Shown: piece by piece, positions 61,140 through 64,000 of the stretch
Layout of the letters: each line of letters begins with the position of its first letter
How positions within the stretch are numbered: the stretch's first letter is position 1
Source: Dasypus novemcinctus
Lineage: Eukaryota; Chordata; Mammalia; Cingulata; Dasypodidae
Reading direction: 5' to 3'
DNA: 64,000 nt
NCBI RefSeq assembly: GCF_030445035.2
Contig: NW_026688628.1
Coordinates: 930,001-994,000 of the forward strand
Notes under the pieces: model-generated
Told to the model about the DNA's origin: nothing
Database searches by the model: none
The model's input: the letters and a program-made list of their open reading frames with translations, nothing else
Translations under genes and position numbers: made by a program

Positions 61140-62340
61140 TTTCCAAATACAGACCAATTTTCCAAAACACATCCCAGATGAGATATAGCTGCACACACAA
61201 GCACCAACAGGAATAATAAACAGAACATCAATATCAGGGGCTCCTCAAAGTCAACAGTTTCTCACATCAAAGCAAAAATGCAATGACAAAATCAACAGTT
61301 GGACCCCAAATCTGAGATCATGGATAATGGGATGGAAACCCACCAAGTCCATATAAATCAGTTCAGATCAACTAAAAATTCAACAGTCCCCGTATCACGA
61401 GCAGACCCACAGTGGCAATCCAATGGTCCCTTCAGTATGAGCAGGCCATCAAAACCAATCCTACACTCTTCTTGGCAGGAGCAGAATGAGAAAGTCAAGT
61501 AAGCACAAATCAGGGAGAAGAATGTATTTCACAATCTTATCTAACACAGAGAAAATCCAGCATCAAAATCACCTTCACTCAAAGCACCCAGTGCCAATGA
61601 ACAGCAGAAAACCCAATCAGATCCTCCAGTTTCTGACCTCAAGGGAAATGCCTGGGCAGCTGCTAGATATAGAACTAAGGGTTCCAGAGAAACCCTGCGG
61701 TTGTCAAAAAATTGCACAGGAATGCTACAGGGACTGCCCCCAAGAAAAACATGACTCTAGACTCTGATCTCCAAAATTGTTACCCTAAGTGCAGTTACAA
61801 AATAATAGAGGCAACTGCCCCATCTGGCACCACAAAGGAGAAACAGGTCTCTCAGTGAGAATGTGATTTATTACAGGTGTGCCAGGAAATAATTGGGTCA
61901 ATCTTACCTAAAGAGTTGAGAATGAAATTGAGAGCTAGGATTTTTATAGGCAAAAAAAAAGGAAAAGAGGAAAGGAGAAAAAAGAGAAAAGGAGAGAAAA
62001 GAGAAAAGGGAAAAGGGAAAAGGGGAGAAGAGGAGAGGAGAGGAGAGGAGAGGAGAGGAGAGGAGAGGAGAGGAGAGGAGAGGAGAGGGGTAGGTAAGAA
62101 GAAAAACAAGTAAAAAAAAAAGCAAATGATGCTGGGGTCTTGAGGTGAGGACATGTGCAATTTTGCAGTCCTGCATTGTTTCAAGCACCTTCAACCTGTC
62201 CTTGACTTCAGCGGCTAGTAAACCATTCTTTTGATATAGTTGTGCCAAATGCTTAAGGATATCAATCTTTGTGTCTCTGAGAAAATTCAAATTTACTGGT
62301 TCGTAAGGTGCTCGTGACACCATTCTGTCTCCTTTTGCTT
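61140..62340 (-). mobile_element. Possible LTR-retroelement fragment, unclassified
   Basis: On the minus strand an AATAAA precedes GAGAGACCTGTTTCTCC and then GTGGTGCCAGATGGGGC, which looks like an LTR end followed by a primer-binding-site-like segment. A 70-codon start of a minus-strand frame (62323 downward) runs into the purine tract. I cannot name the family, and a non-viral explanation is possible. Confidence 0.3.
61953..62090. repeat. Polypurine tract with (GAGAG)n microsatellite
   Basis: An essentially uninterrupted stretch of A and G of about 138 bases. The first half is AAAAGG/GAAAAGG-like. The second half (about 62028-62089) is a pentamer repeat of the GGAGA type, about a dozen units. 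Confidence 0.95.
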
Positions 62341-64000
62341 TTAAACTTTATCTTATTCCTGTAAGCACACTGAGAAGGTCTGGTAAATATCCTTCAGGGA
62401 ACTAAGTGCAAAGATTAAACTTCTAAAATTAGGTTAATAGAAATCTAGCTTTATTAGTGTATTAGAATTTTCAGAGCTTCTTAAGTAAATATCTAGGAAA
62501 ATATGCACTCAAACATTTAGAGAATATCTAAATTATCAACTTACAGTTGATTTAATTTTAGTTTTTTTCTTTGTTTACTTGCTTTCCTAGTAAAATAATA
62601 TGATATTTGTAATAAGGACAATTTACACTGACTTTTATAACTAGATCAAATCTCTGAGCTTTCTGAAATACATGAGGGAAGACAAGGGACTCTACAAGTC
62701 CTTGAATTCTGTCAGGAAACATCTTTTAAAACAGTGGCAACAAGTTGGGTCTTGATTTTCTGGGGTATGTTTAAATAGTTTATTTTCCTGCCAGATACAA
62801 AAAAAGTATTTTATGTAGTCAAGCATTCAGATGACTTGTTGAGCCTCACTTAGGAGACCTCTCTTCATATTACTGCTAAAGACTTCCTCTTCTTTGGTCT
62901 CCTAAATTTTGGCATAGCTACAGCCAACTGCATATTCCTGACAACTTGTTTTTGGTTGTTGTTAGTAGTGGTGAGTGCATGTTGGTTGTTGTGGGGTAGA
63001 GGGTGAGGGGGATAAAGGGTCAAAGTAATAATTACAAGATAAAATCAGAAAATCAAAGCTTGACACATACTAGCCATTCATCTCTAATTTGACATGAAAT
63101 TTAAAATATTTTATAATTAAAGTGTGGCACTGGTGGTAATCCCAATTAAATATTGCCGAGATAATTGACTAATGTATTATGAGTTTACTACTAAATATTA
63201 AAGGTTTTAGAGTGTGAGAACTTTCACTTCTGCCAACAGCCTCATCACCTCAATTGTGTTCCCCAGTTGTAATTTCACACTTTTAAAATGATCTCTCCAC
63301 CAAAGATATTTGAAAGACCATTGGATAGAAACAACATCTTACAGTCATGCCAGTGCCATTACTTCATTTACTTACCTGAAGTAATTGGTATACCTTGCAC
63401 TTCTATGACAGAGTATTTTCAAGACAGGTTTACAATCATTTCGTGGTAAGAAAGGCAAAGATATTTGTTAACATGTTTGGATAGAGAAAGGGGAAAAAAG
63501 AAATAGAAATGGAGCTTCTCCTATTATGTGCAGAAGAACAGCCAAAGATATTTTATTTGGAATCAGAACATTTGTCTTTGAATCTCTTCTCCAACAGTTT
63601 CCAGAAAATGAATTTGGGTTATTTCAGAACCACTTTCAGTTGTGTTATTTTCAATTTTCAATTGGAATAATGTTATTTATACTGTATATCTATTATAAGG
63701 AAACACAAGAAAATAATGTCATCATCTGATGATGATATTTTATGGTGCATGTTATCTGAGAAATGCTCATTAATGTTGCCATTGTTTTAATCATAACTTC
63801 ATTGAAGTACATTCTGAATTGTTAAATGGGTTGAGAAGGCAGAACACTTGACTACTTTATGTCATTCCACCTCCTTACCAAAATAATATAAAACTACATT
63901 GATTTGTGTATTACTTCGATATTTTTAAGGAATAATATTTGTTTTGGGTACTCATTCCATTTGACAAATGATATAAAAATTCCATTTTTTATTTAATTCC
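62341..64000. other. Intergenic DNA to the window end, nothing recognised
   Basis: AT-rich single-copy-looking DNA. A 67-codon plus-strand frame (63526-63729) shows no recognised domain and is probably chance. Confidence 0.45.

Noticed and set aside
63526-63729. 67-codon plus-strand frame with a hydrophobic end
   Set aside because: No family resemblance, no promoter or splice evidence, AT-rich neighbourhood; likely chance.

Overview
This window looks like nuclear DNA of a placental mammal, most likely an armadillo (Dasypus, Xenarthra). The main evidence is two tRNA-derived SINEs of the DAS type (21036-21431 and 29624-29989). They carry A/B-box promoters, the body typical of armadillo SINEs and clean target-site duplications. 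A LINE-1 family with an unusually long 3' UTR and several MaLR/ERVL-type LTR elements support this. No bacterial or plasmid features, rRNA, true tRNA or CRISPR array was seen. Most long open frames are LINE-1 or low-complexity sequence.

Layout. 1-7545: two LINE-1 copies in opposite orientation. 9383-14534: a broken vomeronasal type-2 receptor (V2R) gene on the minus strand; exons 4, 5 and 6 are recognisable and an old L1 lies in the last intron. 14690-23035: decayed L1/HAL1-like pieces, a MaLR-type LTR inserted in an older LTR, a DAS-SINE, and a processed pseudogene resembling the C-terminal PDZ domains of LNX1/LNX2. 23265-34795: an L1-type 5' region, copy 1 of a 2.2-kb direct duplication, then L1 sequence on the plus strand interrupted by a DAS-SINE and ending in a 1.3-kb tandem arrangement. 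34800-41188: the most gene-like part, with MIR, hAT, MaLR and L2 relics and a CpG island (about 38500-39790). The island covers what looks like the first coding exon of a minus-strand gene resembling CFAP90 (C5orf49), with an X-box-like motif 70 bp upstream of the start codon.

41189-45921: an old MaLR/ERVL-type provirus on the minus strand with two LTRs, a tRNA-Leu-like primer-binding site and a polypurine tract; an internally deleted L1 is inserted in it. 46090-49850: copy 2 of the duplication. It keeps 891 bp of L1 ORF1-region sequence that copy 1 lost between 5-bp direct repeats. 51438-60313: a full-length LINE-1 on the minus strand with a 13-bp target-site duplication, a GC-rich tandem-repeat 5' UTR, an apparently open ORF1, and an ORF2 broken by one frameshift and two stops. 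60314-64000: mostly single-copy AT-rich DNA with a long polypurine tract inside an LTR-like stretch.

The only candidate for a living host gene is the CFAP90-like exon; the other coding traces are pseudogenes or retroelements. I found no new enzymatic or defence system. The points most worth a second look are the CpG-island exon with its X-box, the duplication with a microhomology deletion, the V2R relic, and the L1 with its repeat promoter and overlapping ORFs.
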